A stretch of 64,000 nt of DNA from Anolis sagrei (taxonomy: Eukaryota; Chordata; Lepidosauria; Squamata; Anolidae): contig NC_090026.1 of assembly GCF_037176765.1 (NCBI RefSeq), positions 134,127,252 to 134,191,251 on the forward strand, written 5' to 3'. Both the position numbers and the translations under genes were made by a program. Of the stretch, positions 26,866 to 37,919 are shown one piece after another. The notes beneath the pieces were generated by a model. That model saw only the letters and a list, made by a program, of their open reading frames with translations. It made no database searches and was not told the DNA's origin. The stretch's first letter is position 1, and each line of letters opens with the position of its first letter.

Positions 26866-28445
26866 TTACCGTATTTATATTCCGCCCTTCTCCTCGCCCG
26901 GCAGGGGACTCAGGGCGGATTACAATGTACACATATATGGCACACATTCAATGCCAATTAGACCTACTTACTTAGGCAATCCCTCGTTGGACGAGTATGG
27001 TGGTCTTCCAATATTCTTGTGGGTTTGTAGGTGGCTGTGGAGCCCTCTTCTTGACCCGCATCTTCTCCCACAATGAAGGCATTGGTTTCTAGGTGGAAGG
27101 CGGTCCCGGTCGTGGTTGGCTTGACGAGCCTTCCTCCTGGCACGTTTCTCTCTTTCACCCTCCACTCGTGCCTCCTCAAATTCTGCAGCACTGCTGGTCA
27201 CAGCTGACCTCCATCTGGAGCGGTCAAGGGCCAGGGCTTCCCAGTTCTCAGTGCCTAGAGTTTTTAAGGTTGGCTTTGAGCCCATCTTTCAATCTCTTTT
27301 CCTGCCCATGAATGTTCCGTTTTCCGTTCTTAAGTTCAGAGTAGAGCAACTGCTTTGGGAGACGGTGGTCGGGCATCCGGACAACGTGGCCGGTCCAACA
27401 GAGTTGATGGCAGAGGACCATCGCTTCAATGCTGGTGGTCTTTGCTTCTTCCAGCATGCTGACGTTTGTCCGCTTGTCTTCCCAGGAGATTTGCAGGATT
27501 TTCCGGAGGCAGCGCCGATGGAATCGTTCCAGGAGCTGCATGTGACGTCTGTAGACAGTCCATGTTTCGCAGGCATATAGCAGGGTTGGGAGGACAATGG
27601 CTTTATAGATAAGCACCTTGGTCTCCCTACGGATGTCCCGGTCCTCAAACACTCTCTGCTTCATTCGGAAAAATGCTGCACTCACAGAGCTTAGGCGGTG
27701 TATTTCCATGTAAAATGTTGATGTCTGTAGACAGTCCATGTCTCGCAGGCGTAGAGCAGGCTTGGAAGAACGATAGCTTTATAAACAAGCCCCTTGGTAT
27801 CCCTACGGATGTCCCAGTCCTCAAACACTCTCTGCTCCATTCGGGAAAATGTTGCACTTGCAGAGCTCAGGCGGTGTTGTAATTCAGTGTCGATGTTGAC
27901 TTTGGTGAAGAGGTGGCTCCCAAGGTTGCGGAAATGGTCAACGTTTTCTAATGTTCCACCATGAAGCTGTATCTCTGGCATTGGAGAGGGGTTGGCTGTT
28001 GTCTGCCGGAACAGCACTTTGGTTTTCTCGATGTTCAGTGACAGGCCGAGCTTCTCGTATGCTCCTGTGAAGGTGTTTAGAGTGGCTTGTAGATCTTCTG
28101 AATGCGCACAGACGACATTGTCATCAGCATACTGGAGTTCTATAACAGATGTTGTTGTAACTTTGGTTTTGGCTTTCAGTCTGCTGAGGTTAACATACAA
28201 TGTATACAGACATACACAGAGGCTATTTAACTTTTTCTGGCCGCAGGGGAGCTGTCGCTTTCATCGTCCATCTGCGACGCTGATGAAGTACTTCCTCATG
28301 CTTTAGCTGGAGTCTTCTTTATGGCCTCATAAATTAGTTAATTCAGCCTCCCCACACTTTAAGGTGGTACCTAATTTTCCTACTTGACAGATGCAACTGT
28401 CTTTCGGGTTGCAAAGGTCAGCAACAAGCTACGCAATGGTTGGAA
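26866..28445 (-). mobile_element. tRNA-type SINE split by a LINE
   Basis: The tail half (26866-26960) and the body half (28193-28445) match consecutive parts of the full SINE at 63250-63716. A C2H2-tailed LINE fills the gap. The tRNA-like head is missing: the body runs directly into L2 sequence near 28445. Confidence 0.8.
26961..28193 (-). mobile_element. C2H2-tailed LINE, 3' part with internal duplication
   Basis: Minus strand, in order: LSRLKAKTKVTTTSVIELQY, ADDNVVCAHSEDLQATLNTF, then a segment from HRLSS to YACETWTVYRH that occurs twice (about 27890-27725 and 27715-27550). HQLCWTGHVVRMPDHRLPKQ and the finger CLHCGRRCGSRRGLHSH follow. It ends at a short CTTACTTA tail. Confidence 0.8.
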
Positions 28446-29850
28446 GCTCACTCCAACCCGGGTTGGCTTCGAACGAGAAGGCTTTCTGCCTCGTAGAGGA
28501 CAAATGATAAGTCCGGATGGAAGGGACTTCAAGCAAATTTTGGTCTTCTGACCGGAGTAATCTCTGGGGTTGGTAGGGGGATAGGCGGGCCCTCAGGTAT
28601 GCTGGCCCCAGACCATATAAGGCCTTAAAGGTTAGTACCAGCACCTCGAAAGTGATCCGGTACTCAATCGGCAGCCAGTGCAGTTGTTGTAGAATTGGGG
28701 TGATACGACACCTCGCTGGCACCCCGGTGAGAAGACGAGCCACCGCATTTTGCACCAGCTTCAGTTTCCGGATCACTGACAAATGAAGGCCAATGTAGAG
28801 GGCGTTACAGTAGTCAAGCCTCGAGATGACCGTCGCCTGGATCACCGTAGCCAGGTCATTCCTAGATAGGAAGGGAGCCAGTCGCCTAGCCTGACATAGA
28901 TGGAAAAACGCAGATCTGCTCACCGCAGAGACTTGGGCCTCCATTGTGAGCAACGGATTCAATAAGACACCAAGACTTCTTACAGAAGATGATGGACGTA
29001 GTGTCTCGCCATCCAGGGTAGGCATCTGGATCTCCCTCCCACCCGGACGGCCCAGCCAAAGGATCTCCGTCTTCGCTGGATTCACCCTCAACCTGCTGGC
29101 ACGCAACCATCCAGTCACGGCCTCAAGCCAATGATGGAAATTTTCGGGTACAGAGTCCGGCCGGCCCTCCACCCTCAGAATGAGCTGAGTGTCATCAGCG
29201 TACTGGTGGCACTCAAGCCCAAAGCTCCGCACCAGTCGGGCAAGCAGTCGCATATAGATGTTAAATAATAGAGGAGAGAGAATAGCTCCCTGCAGGACCC
29301 CACAAGTTAGCGGAGACCTCTCAGAAACCATCCCTCCCCTCGCCACACGCTGCCCCCGATTCTGGAGGAAGGAGGACACCCACTTAAGGGGTATCCCCCT
29401 CACCCCAGTCACGGCTAGGCGGTGGGTCAATAGATTGTGGTCGACCATATCAAATGCTGCTGTGAGGTCCAATAACACAAGCAGCGCTGATCCGCCTTGG
29501 TCCATCTGGCAGCAAAGCTGATCTGTGATGGCAACTAGCACAGTCTCCGTCCTGTGCCCACTACGGAAGCCGGACTGGAAGGGATTGAGTCCGGCCGTGT
29601 CATTGAGGAACTGCTGCAACTGTTCCGCTGCTGCCCTCTCCACCCCCTTGCCCAGAAACGGAAGGTTCGAGACTGGGCGGTAGCTAGAGGGAACCGAACG
29701 ATCTAAGTCCGGTTTCTTCAGCAGCGGAGATACCATCGTCTCTTTTAAACCCTCTGGAAAAACTCCTTGCTCAAGGGAGCTATTTATTATCTTCAACAGA
29801 GGTTCACGTAATCCCTCCAGGCAAGGTTTTACTAGCAAGGAGGGACACGG
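28446..29850 (-). mobile_element. L2/CR1-group LINE with 469-residue open RT frame
   Basis: Minus-strand open frame 29838-28429 with no stop. It shows the RT landmarks in order: SYRPVSNLPFLGKGVERAAA, NPFQSGFRSGHRTETVLVAI, LLVLLDLTAAFDMVDHNLLT, TCGVLQGAILSPLLFNIYM, HQYADDTQLIL (catalytic Y-A-D-D), SRLDYCNALYIGL and LQQLHWLPIEYRITF. The endonuclease domain and 5' end are absent. The last codons run into SINE sequence. It is a different subfamily from the copies at 10016 and 11306, and it looks comparatively young. Confidence 0.88.
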
Positions 29851-30600
29851 ATCAAGGGAGCAGGTGGGCTTGGGTGGTGCCTTGCAGGGGGAGACTGGGT
29901 GGCCATGGGGGGGGGGAGGGGGGAGAGGGAGGGGGTCTCTTCCGCCCTTCTCTTCTTTCTAGGACAAGGGAGAGGGAGGTTCGCAGCCCTTCTTTTGAGG
30001 GGGGTCTTCCTTTCCCTTCACTCGTCTCCTTGGCCTGTAGTGAGGCCCCTCCCTCCCTCCCCCCTCCCCGGAGGAGACCTCTCCCCACAAAAGCCTCCTT
30101 TGGGACCCCCCCTCTCCCCTCCAAAGCCCCCCTCCAACTCCCCCCTTCTTCCCAGCCTCAGGGGACCCTTTAACTGGAGAATGAGGCTGGTTGGCCATCT
30201 GCAGGGAGGGCTTGGGTGGTGCCTTGCAGGGGGAGACTGGGTGGCCAATGGGGGGGGGGGAGAGGGAGGGAGAGGGTCTCTTCCGCCCTTCTCTTCTTTC
30301 TAGGACAAAGGAGAGGGAGGGTTGGCAGCCCTTCTTTTGAGGGGGGTCTTCCTTTCCCTTCACTCGTCTCCTTGGCCTGTAGACCTCTCCCCACAAAAGC
30401 CTCCTTTGGGACCCCCCTCTCCCCCAAAGCCCCCCCTTCCAACTCTCCCCTTCCTCCCAGCCTCAGCCCCCCCCCTCTCTCTCGCACAGGCCTGGGCCCC
30501 CTCTGGAGTTTCGGACTCCGACTCCCATCCTTCCTCACCGCCTCCTCAGGCCCCTTCCTTTCCCCCCTCAGCCGCTGAAGAGGAGAGCCTCTCCCTCCGT
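29851..30600 (+). repeat. Tandem repeat of about 310 bp, two units, at the edge of a GC island
   Basis: Two units begin near 29860 and 30176 (GGTGGTGCCTTGCAGGGGGA, then GCCTCCTTTGGGACC and CCCAGCCTCAG). The same unit occurs twice at 59318-59890. The region is a C- and G-run-rich flank of the island at 30600-31490. Confidence 0.75.
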
Positions 30601-31490
30601 CCCTAACCTGCTTCCCTCTCCCTCCCTTCTTCCCTTTCCCGCCTTCTAATCCTCCTCTTCCGGAAGTGAGCTCTGAGGAAAGCGCCCCGCCCGGCTCCTC
30701 CGCCGCCTCTCTAGGAAGCGGAGTCCTCCCCGCTCGCTGGACTTCCGCCTGGCACAAACATGGAGGAGCAGGGGGAGGGGCGCCAGGCCTCACACGCCCG
30801 GCCCTCCTCCGCCTGATTGTGGGCGGGACTTCTGCCTGGACATCCCCCTCCCTCCAGCCTCTCCTCGCCACCCGTCAATCAAAACCGGAGAGCGGCAGGC
30901 AGCCAGCCAGCCAATGGGGGGCGTCCACGAGGTAGAGCGTCTGGGGGTCGGCCAATGGCAGGCGGGGAAGGGGCTTCTTCCCGGGCGGGAAAACAGTGGG
31001 TGACGTCACTCCCTCTCCCTCCGAGATGGAAGAGGAGGCCTCCGGGGGGCGGGGCCAGGGGGCTTGCCACCTGTCAATCCGAAATGGAGAGCGCCAGGCA
31101 GCCAACGGGGGGCCTCCAGGTGGCGGAGCGTCACGGGCTTGGCCAATGGGAGGCGGGGGGAGGGGCTTCTTCCAGGGTGGGGAAACAGTGGATGACGTCA
31201 CTGCCTCCGAGATGGAAGAAGAGACCTCTAGGGGGCGGGGCCGGGGGACTTGCGAGCTGTCAATCCGAACTGGAGAGCGCCAGGCAGCCAATGGAGGACC
31301 TCCGGGTGGCGGAGCGTCACGGGCTCGGCCAATGGGAGGGCGAGGGCCGGGGAAGGGGCGGGGCGGGTCTTCTCGGATGCGTCTTGGCGGGAAGGTGGGG
31401 GGAGGAATACGGATCCCCTCAGGCGCGGCCGGGCGGGCCTCCCTGACTGGCTGGCTTCTCTCTCTCTCCGCCAGGCCTGTTCTCTAGCAA
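30600..31490 (+). promoter_or_regulatory. CpG-rich promoter-like island with tandem CCAAT/CRE/GC-box units
   Basis: An ETS-type CTTCCGGAAGTGAGCTCTG at about 30657 is followed by an ATG-containing GC-rich block. Three tandem units of about 186-192 bp come next. CCAAT occurs at 30911, 30952, 31143, 31288 and 31329, and TGACGTCA (CRE) at 31001-31008 and 31193-31200. GGGGCGGGGC-type boxes occur in each unit. A paralogous island is at 60180-61060. It could be the promoter of the zinc-finger gene at 34.7 kb, but no transcript structure is visible. Confidence 0.65.
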
Positions 31491-31744
31491 GCTTCCTCTG
31501 AGGCGGGTGAGGTGGTCGTCCTTGGTGATATTATACATTTCTCTCAGGAGGAGGCAGCAGTGGTTCACAGTCTCATAAGCCGCTGACAGGTCTGTGAAGA
31601 CAGCTCCTCTGATCTGCTGCTTTTCAAAGCCATCTTCTATGTGCTGGGTCAGGTTCAGCACTTGCGATGTGCAGCTTCTGCCTTTTCTGAAGCCAGCTTG
31701 CTGTGGGATCAGACATGGGTATATTTTTTCCATAATTCTATGCA

Positions 31745-32456
31745 ATAATTCTATGCATAATTCTATGCATAATTCTATTCCATAATTGTTATGGCAACAA
31801 TAATGATTGACAACTGGAAAATAGAGGGAGAAACCGTGGAGGCCGTGACAGACTTTGTATTTCTAGGTGCAAAGATTACTGCAGATGCAGACTGTGGCCA
31901 GGAAATCAGAAGACGCTTACTTCTTGGGAGGAGAGCAATGTCCAGTCTGGATAAAATAGTGAAGAGTAGAGACATCAGACTGGCAACCAAGATCCATTGC
32001 CTAGTCCAAGCCATGGTCTTCCCTGTAGTCACCTACGGAGGTGAGAGATGGACCTTCGGGAAGGCTGAGCGAAGGAAGATAGACGCTTTTGAGCTGTGGT
32101 GTTGGAGGAAAGTGCTGAGAGTGCCTTGGACTGCGAGAAGGTCCAACCAGTCCATCCTCCAGGAAAGAAAGCCCGGCTGCTCACTGGAGGGAAGGAGACT
32201 AGAGGGAAAGCGGAAGTCCTTTGGCCACATCAGGAGGAGACAGCAAAGCCTAGAGAAGGGAATGATGCTGGGGAAAGGGGAAGGCAAAAGGAAGAGGGGC
32301 CGACCAAGGGCAAGATGGAGGGATGGCATCCTTGAAGTGACTGGACTGACCTTGAGGGAGCTGGGGGTGGTAACGGCCGACAGGGAGCTCTGGCGTGGGC
32401 TGGTCCATGAGGTCACGAAGAGTCGGAGACGACTGAACGAATGAACAACAACAACA
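31745..32456 (+). mobile_element. BovB (RTE) LINE 3' fragment
   Basis: Plus-strand open frame 31791-32444 encodes the RT C-terminus: EAVTDFVFLGAKITADADC, RIDAFELWCWRKVLRVPW-like residues, ARRSNQSIL and GRPRARWRDGI. It ends VTKSRRRLNE just before an AACAACAACA tail. This is the BovB C-terminus, from memory of the bovine element. It sits inside the minus-strand RT fragment, with a TATGCA-type target duplication. The left edge carries three or four copies of ATAATTCTATGC. Confidence 0.82.
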
Positions 32457-32769
32457 TGCAAAATAAGTCTCTCCAGAACTTTGTAAAGATGGCACAACAG
32501 GGAGATTGGTCTGTAGCTTTTTGGGTCATTACGATCTTTGCCTAGCTTCAAGATGGCGATGAGTCTTGCTTTCCTCCAGATTTTGGGGATCTGACAGGAT
32601 GCCGTGCAGTTGTTCATCAACTCCAGCAGCCAGTGCCTTGCTTTGCGACCAAAGTTCTTGATTTGTTCCATCCATAGATCGTCCAAGCCAGCTGCTTTGC
32701 CATTTTTGCATTTGTTGAGAGCCATGTCCAATTCAGTAGATGGAGGTAAGATCAGCCCCCTCGCTGATG

Positions 32770-33058
32770 GTGTTCCAAAGAAGATTAAAAACCTGGATGT
32801 TCGAACAGGCATTTGGTTAATTCGGTGCAATGAATGTGATGATTAAAGGATTGGTAATATGGACGATGAAACTGGATCATGATTTTAGTCAGGAGATGCA
32901 TTGGATTGTTATTGATGTGCCAATATTGTGTATTATGTTTTTATGGTTTTAAATTGTATACTGTTGACTGTTGTATTTTGTTGTAAACCGCGTTGAGTCG
33001 CCAGCTAGGCTGAGAAACAGCGGTATACAAGTACAGTAAATAAATAAATAAATAATAA
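32770..33058 (+). mobile_element. L2-like LINE 3' end
   Basis: A plus-strand untranslated tail with ACCGCGTTGAGTCGCC and GCGGTATACAAG, then (TAAA)n. It is inserted in the RT fragment at 31495-33160. Confidence 0.7.
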
Positions 33059-33439
33059 ATTCATGGAGGTTGTTCTTCTCAGTATCCGGTGATCTGCCTA
33101 TTGGTTTCTTTCCTACTTTGGTGGCAAGGTTGGGTTTCCCGTTCTTCAAGAGCTGGGTGGAGGAATGAGGGAGGGAGGGAAAGTTAGATGGGTGGAAGTA
33201 AGATATATAAGGACAGAGGAAAGAAGGAAGGAAGCTGGTGTGCTATCTGATCTGCCCTTATGTGGTCATGGGTATTAGTTTGTGAGGGGTCATAATGAAT
33301 AATGGAATAATGAATAATGAAATGAGCATTAAGCACATGCTGATTATTCACTGAAACACATTATCTAGAATGAATCCTTGCCTCTCTTCTGTTCCTATAA
33401 CCACATTTGGGATTGACCCAATAAATTCAGTGTGACCCT

Positions 33440-34425
33440 CTAACACAGAAAGTGGTTCCCCTTCTTTCCTTCCTTCCTTCTCTCCTTTTTTGCCTTCGTT
33501 CCCTTGCTCATCCTTTTCCTTCGATCCATCCTTTTCTCCTTCCTTCCTTCCTTCCTTCCTTCCTTCCTTCTGTCCTTCCAATATATCTTACTTCCACCCA
33601 TCTATCTTTCCCTCCCTCCCTCCCGCATTCCTTCCTCCTTGTCTTCCTTCCTTGCTTGCTTCCTTGTGTTTGTTGAATCACCTTTGAACCACAGCAAGTT
33701 TTTGTTTCTGTTACGTTCACGCAAAGCATCTGAATTCATTCCTCTTTCCTTCCTTCTTGGCTTCCTTTCCTCTCTCCTTTTTTGTCTTCATCCCATCACT
33801 CCTTCTTTTCCTTCGATCCACCCTTTTGTTCTTCTTTCCTTCCTTTCTTCTGTCCTTCCTATATACCTTCCTTCCCTCATTCCTTCCTACTTTTCTTCCT
33901 TTGAACCACAACAAGTTTTTGTTTCTGTTACGTTCACGCAAAGCATCTGAATTCATTCCTCTTTCCTTCCTTCTTGGCTTCCTTTCTTCTCTCCTTTTTT
34001 GTCTTCATCCCATCACTCCTTCTTTTTCTTCGATCCATCCTTTTGTCCTTTTATTCCTTCCTTCCTTCTGTCTTTCCTATATACCTTCCTTCCCTCATTT
34101 CTTCCTACTTTTCTTCCTTTGAACCACAACAAGTTTTTGTTTCTGTTACATTCACACAAAGCATCTGAATTCATTCCGCTTTCCTTCCTTCTTGGCTTCC
34201 TTTCTTCTCTCCTTTTTTGACTTCATCCCATCACTCCTTCTTTTCCTTCGATCCATCCTTTTGTTCTTCTTTTATTCCTTCCTTTCTTCTGTCCCTCCTA
34301 TATACCTTCCTTCCCTCATTCCTTCCTACTTTCCTTCCTTTGAACCACAGAAAGTTTTTGTTTCTCTTATGTTTACACAAAGCATCTGAATTCATTCCTC
34401 GCTTTTCTGAATCTGTGACCACTTT
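33440..34425 (+). repeat. Polypyrimidine minisatellite, unit about 218 bp
   Basis: Four to five tandem units; the anchor GAACCACA(G/A)CAAGTTTTTG occurs near 33686, 33903, 34121 and 34342. Most of each unit is CTTT/CCTT on one strand. Open frames here of 60-148 residues are composition artefacts. Confidence 0.85.
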
Positions 34426-34576
34426 GGCTGGTTTCCATGTGTGTCCTTGAGACACGTAATGGCTCTATGTCTTGGTATTTCCATTTTCAACATGATCCAT
34501 GAAGGCAAAAGAGGATAATGTTGGAGGTAAAGGAAGTTTGGGGCTTCATGTTTAACCTTTTGCTTTTCCTTTCTTC

Positions 34577-34735
34577 AGCAGGGCCCCATCCAGCCTCTGT
34601 TTAAAAGCCTCCAAAGGAGCCTCCACTACACTTTGAGGCAGAGAGTTCCAGTGCTGAACAGCTCTTACAGTCAGGAGGTTCTTCCTAACGTTGTGATTGA
34701 ATCTCCTTTCCTGTAATTTGAACCCATTGCTGCGA
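34577..34735 (-). mobile_element. CR1 3' piece abutting a zinc-finger exon
   Basis: CR1 3' sequence from CATCCAGCCTCTGTTTAAAA to TTTGAACCCATTGCTGCGAC. It stops a few bases before the zinc-finger coding sequence begins at 34741. Confidence 0.75.
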
Positions 34736-34740
34736 CTAAT

Positions 34741-36327
34741 CAGAAAGAGGAAAATAAGTGTCAGGTGTCTATATTAGAATTAAATGTGTATGACACTGTC
34801 AACATGGAGGAGAAAGCATATAAATGTATTAAATGTGGAAAGGGCTTTAGTCAGCATGGAAAGCTGAAGATACATCAAAGGGCTCACACTGGGGGGAAAC
34901 CCTATACATGCCTGGAGTGTGGACAGAGCTTTGCTCAGAGTGGACACCTACATTCACATCAAAGGATTCACACTGGGGAGAAACCCTATAAATGCCTGGA
35001 GTGTGGACAGAGCTTTGCTCAGAGTGGACACCTACGTTCACATCAAAGGACTCACACTGGGGGGAAACCCTATATATGCCTAGAGTGTGGACAGAGCTTT
35101 GCTCAGAGTGGACACCTACGTTCACATCAAAGGATTCACACTGGGGAGAAACCCTATAAATGCCTGGAGTGTGGACTGAGCTTTGCTCAGAGTGGAACGC
35201 TACGTTCACATCAAAGGACTCACACTGGGGAGAAACCCTATAAATGCTTGGAGTGTGGACAGAGCTTCACTGAGAGCGGAATTCTACGTAGGCATCAAAG
35301 GACTCACACTGGGGAGAAAACCTATAAATGCCTGGAGTGTGGGCAGAGCTTCATTCAGAGTTCAAAGCTATATATCCATCAAAGGATTCACACTGGGGAA
35401 AAACCCTATACATGTCTGGAGTGTGGACACAGCTTCATTAGTAGGTCACATCTAAAAAGGCACGAAAGGACTCACACTGGGGAGAAACCCTATACATGTC
35501 TGGAGTGTGGAAAGAGCTTCAGTGGGAGTGGACATTTACGGTCACATCAAAGGACTCACACTGGTGAGAAGCTCTATAAATGCCTGGAGTGTGGGAAGAG
35601 CTTTGCTCACAGTGGAAGTCTACGTAAACATCAAAGGGCTCACACTGGCGAGAAACCCTCTAAATGCTGGGAGTGTGGACAGAGCTTCAATCATAATTCA
35701 GGTCTACATTCTCATCAGAGGACTCACACTGGGGAAAAACCCTATAAATGCCTGGAGTGTGGACAGAGCTTCACTCAGAGTTCACATCTACGTTCACATC
35801 AAAGGACTCACACTGGGGAGAAACCCTATAAATGCCTGGAGTGTGGACAGAGCTTCACTCAGAGTTCACATCTACATTCACATCAAAGAACTCACACTAG
35901 GGAGAAACCCTATAAATGCCAGGAGTGTGGACAGAGCTTCACTGAGAGAAGAAATCTACGATCACATCAAAGGACTCACACTGGGGGAAAACCCTATAAA
36001 TGCCTGGAGTGTGGGAAGAGCTTTGCTCACAGTGGAAGTCTACGTAAACATCAAAGGATTCACACTGGTGAGAAACCCTATAAATGCTGGGAGTGTGGAC
36101 AGAGCTTCAATCATAATTCAGGTCTACATTCTCATCAAAGGACTCACACTGGGGAAAAACCCTATAAATGCCTGGAGTGTGGACAGAGCTTCACTCAGAG
36201 TTCACATCTATGTAGACATCAAAGGGTTCACACTGGGGAGAAGCCCTATAAATGCCTGGAGTGTGGACAGAGCTTCACTCAGAGTGGCAATCTACATAAA
36301 CATCAAAGGACTCACACTGGGGAGTAA
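34741..36327 (+). CDS. C2H2 zinc-finger protein, finger exon with 18 fingers
   Basis: An open frame with a leader reading [20 protein letters not shown], then 18 consecutive C2H2 fingers (CX2CX12HX3H) joined by TGEKPY linkers. The leader resembles that of the other two genes ([15 protein letters not shown]) but is cut short by a CR1 piece ending at 34735. No KRAB, SCAN or BTB exon is seen upstream. The first ATG in frame is in NMEEKAYKC. Fingers 10-12 ([24 protein letters not shown]) are repeated as 15-17. The frame stops at TAA, where the linker codon for the Lys of TGEK would be AAA, just before a broken finger and a MITE. Such proteins usually bind DNA and regulate transcription. It may be a real terminal exon or a 5'-truncated copy. 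Confidence 0.75.
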   Translation, partial: QKEENKCQVSILELNVYDTVNMEEKAYKCIKCGKGFSQHGKLKIHQRAHTGGKPYTCLECGQSFAQSGHLHSHQRIHTGEKPYKCLECGQSFAQSGHLRSHQRTHTGGKPYICLECGQSFAQSGHLRSHQRIHTGEKPYKCLECGLSFAQSGTLRSHQRTHTGEKPYKCLECGQSFTESGILRRHQRTHTGEKTYKCLECGQSFIQSSKLYIHQRIHTGEKPYTCLECGHSFISRSHLKRHERTHTGEKPYTCLECGKSFSGSGHLRSHQRTHTGEKLYKCLECGKSFAHSGSLRKHQRAHTGEKPSKCWECGQSFNHNSGLHSHQRTHTGEKPYKCLECGQSFTQSSHLRSHQRTHTGEKPYKCLECGQSFTQSSHLHSHQRTHTREKPYKCQECGQSFTERRNLRSHQRTHTGGKPYKCLECGKSFAHSGSLRKHQRIHTGEKPYKCWECGQSFNHNSGLHSHQRTHTGEKPYKCLECGQSFTQSSHLCRHQRVHTGEKPYKCLECGQSFTQSGNLHKHQRTHTGE

Positions 36328-36345
36328 CCCTACAAGTGTCTGGAG

Positions 36346-36480
36346 TAGTCGTTCCAAATCTGTGGGTCCCCGGATGTTTTGTCCTTCAACTCCCAGAAGG
36401 GCTTATAGCTGGTAAACTGGCTGGGATTTCTGGGAGTTGAAGGCCAAAACACCTGGGGACCCAGAGGTTTAGAACCACTG
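36346..36480. mobile_element. hAT-type palindromic MITE inside a former zinc finger
   Basis: A 135-bp palindrome. The right end in reverse complement starts CAGTGGTTCTAAACCTCTGG and the left end is TAGTCGTTCCAAATCTGTGG. It is flanked by GTCTGGAG (36338-36345) and GTCTCGAG (36481-36488), an 8-bp duplication with one difference. On both sides the sequence is that of a 19th finger. Confidence 0.85.
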
Positions 36481-37139
36481 GTCTCGAGTGTGGACAGAGC
36501 TTCACACGAGTTCATATCTACGTAGACATCATAGAATTCACACTGGAGGGAATGGTGATAAATGATATCAGAAGGTATTTCTAACAAGTACAAAAGCAAC
36601 TCTTGGATGTCAGAAATGCAAGCACATAGTTGGGACATTTTATCATGTATGGTGTATTGTACACATTTTGGACTAAAATGCATTCCGTCATGAAAACAAG
36701 TTTCAATGCATAGCTTTATTTCTTCAGAATGCAAGAAGAAAGAAACTGGATAGTTACTGTGAGATTCCACAGTGTGAATTGACACTGCGCGCAGAGAGGG
36801 AAGGGACGTCTTATTCCGACGGGGAAAGAATAGCTTTTGAAGATCTGCAGCTGTAAGATTTATTAATTGGAAGAGCTTTATCACAAGTAGAAGTGTCATT
36901 ATATCGCGTTATTTAAAGGGAGTAGAATAATAAGGGATAAGGAGAGGGAACGAGGCTTGTGGAAATGTGCCCATGACTAATTGTTTGTTTATTAGTTCAC
37001 TTTGTGTGTCTATGTCGGTGTCTGTTTCACTGGCTTGTTTGTTTCTAATTTAGTATTGGACTTTATGAATTAGTTCGCTTGCTGTGTAGTTCAAGCATTC
37101 TATATGATTTCTGCCTTTTTTGAATTGATGTTTTTAATG
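36481..37139 (+). pseudogene. Remnant of finger 19 and 3' flank
   Basis: 36481-36550 continues the finger sequence (GAGTGTGGACAGAGCTTCAC, then CATAGAATTCACACTGGAGG) out of frame. The remainder to 37139 is AT-rich, without a gene or recognised repeat. Confidence 0.6.
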
Positions 37140-37605
37140 TCATTTGGGATTTATAGTTCACCTACAATTAAAGAGCATTCTGAACTCCACCAACGATGGA
37201 ATTGAATCAAACTTGGCACACAGAACTCCCATGACCATCTGGGAGTTCTGGAAGGGTTTGGTGGGCATTGACCTTGAGTTTGGGAGTTGTAGTTCACCTA
37301 CATCCAGAGAGCACTGTGGACTCAAACAATGATGTATGTGGACTAAACTTGGCACAAATACTCAATATGCCCAAATGTGTACACTGGTGGAGTTTGGAGG
37401 AAATAGTTCTTGACACCTGGGAGTTGTCGTTGCTGGGATTTATAGTTCACCCCCAATCAAATAACATTCTGAATTCCTCCAACGATAGACTTGGTCCAAA
37501 CTTCCCACGCAGAACCCCCATGATGCAGACAATACTGTGTTTTGTGATGGTCTTTGGTGACCCCCTCCCCCAGGGGTCCTGACCCCCAAGTTGAGAATGG
37601 CTGCC
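37140..37605. mobile_element. hAT-like element, partial
   Basis: The same GGATTTATAGTTCACC / CCAAACTTGGCACA / GGGAGTTGTAG blocks as the element at 19155-19896. It ends GGTCCTGACCCCCAAGTTGA; the left end is missing. Confidence 0.7.
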
Positions 37606-37609
37606 CTAG

Positions 37610-37905
37610 GGTGAGAGGGCTGCTTGTGTATTAGGAACTTTTAAGACCGTTGATTCAAAGATTCCCGTGGGAAGGTGAAGGGTGTGTAACCTGGCTAACG
37701 TGGTCCAAGTGTGGACTCCTTCTGTAACCATGAAGCATTGAACCAGTAAACGGCAACCATTTGGCGGATACTTCCTGTTCAGTAAATAAACCTCTTTTCC
37801 TGTTTGAATGACAAAACGTCTCCGTGTGCCTCCCATACATTCTGTGCATTACAGGAGGGAGCCTGTTGAAGTCAATTAAGTGGTGGCAGCACTCGTATAT
37901 AAGAG
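37610..37905 (+). mobile_element. Possible LTR-like fossil
   Basis: A block with CAGTAAATAAACCTCTTTTC (AATAAA-type signal) and no ORF, between a hAT remnant and an L1 piece. It may be the end of an LTR element. Ends and family are not resolved; it is broken. Confidence 0.25.
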
Positions 37906-37919
37906 TTACTAGAGACAAA

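Larger units (their letters stand above)
31495..33160 (-). mobile_element. Non-LTR retrotransposon RT fragment, split twice
   Basis: Minus-strand pieces in order: 33160-33059 (LLKNGKPNLATKVGKKPIGR), 32755-32457 (CKNGKAAGLDDLWMEQIKNF, KSYRPISLLCHLYKVLERLI) and 31741-31495 (IPQQAGFRKGRSCTSQVLNL, AVFTDLSAAYETVNH). BovB and an L2 end interrupt it. The clade was not determined; the motifs fit an RTE or Jockey-group element. Confidence 0.7.

Noticed and set aside
29851-31487. Several 80-230 residue open frames in the GC island
   Set aside because: They follow tandem repeats and GC runs in all frames, so they are composition artefacts. The same holds at 59179-61234.
33452-34450. Phe/Leu/Ser-rich open frames that look like membrane proteins
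   Set aside because: They are translations of the CTTT-rich minisatellite and repeat with its 218-bp period.
35507-36415. 302-residue open frame overlapping the 34.7-kb finger exon in another frame
   Set aside because: The 84-base finger repeat keeps alternate frames open (repeating [16 protein letters not shown]-like units). The same artefact appears at 43818-45182 and 53826-55250 on the minus strand.
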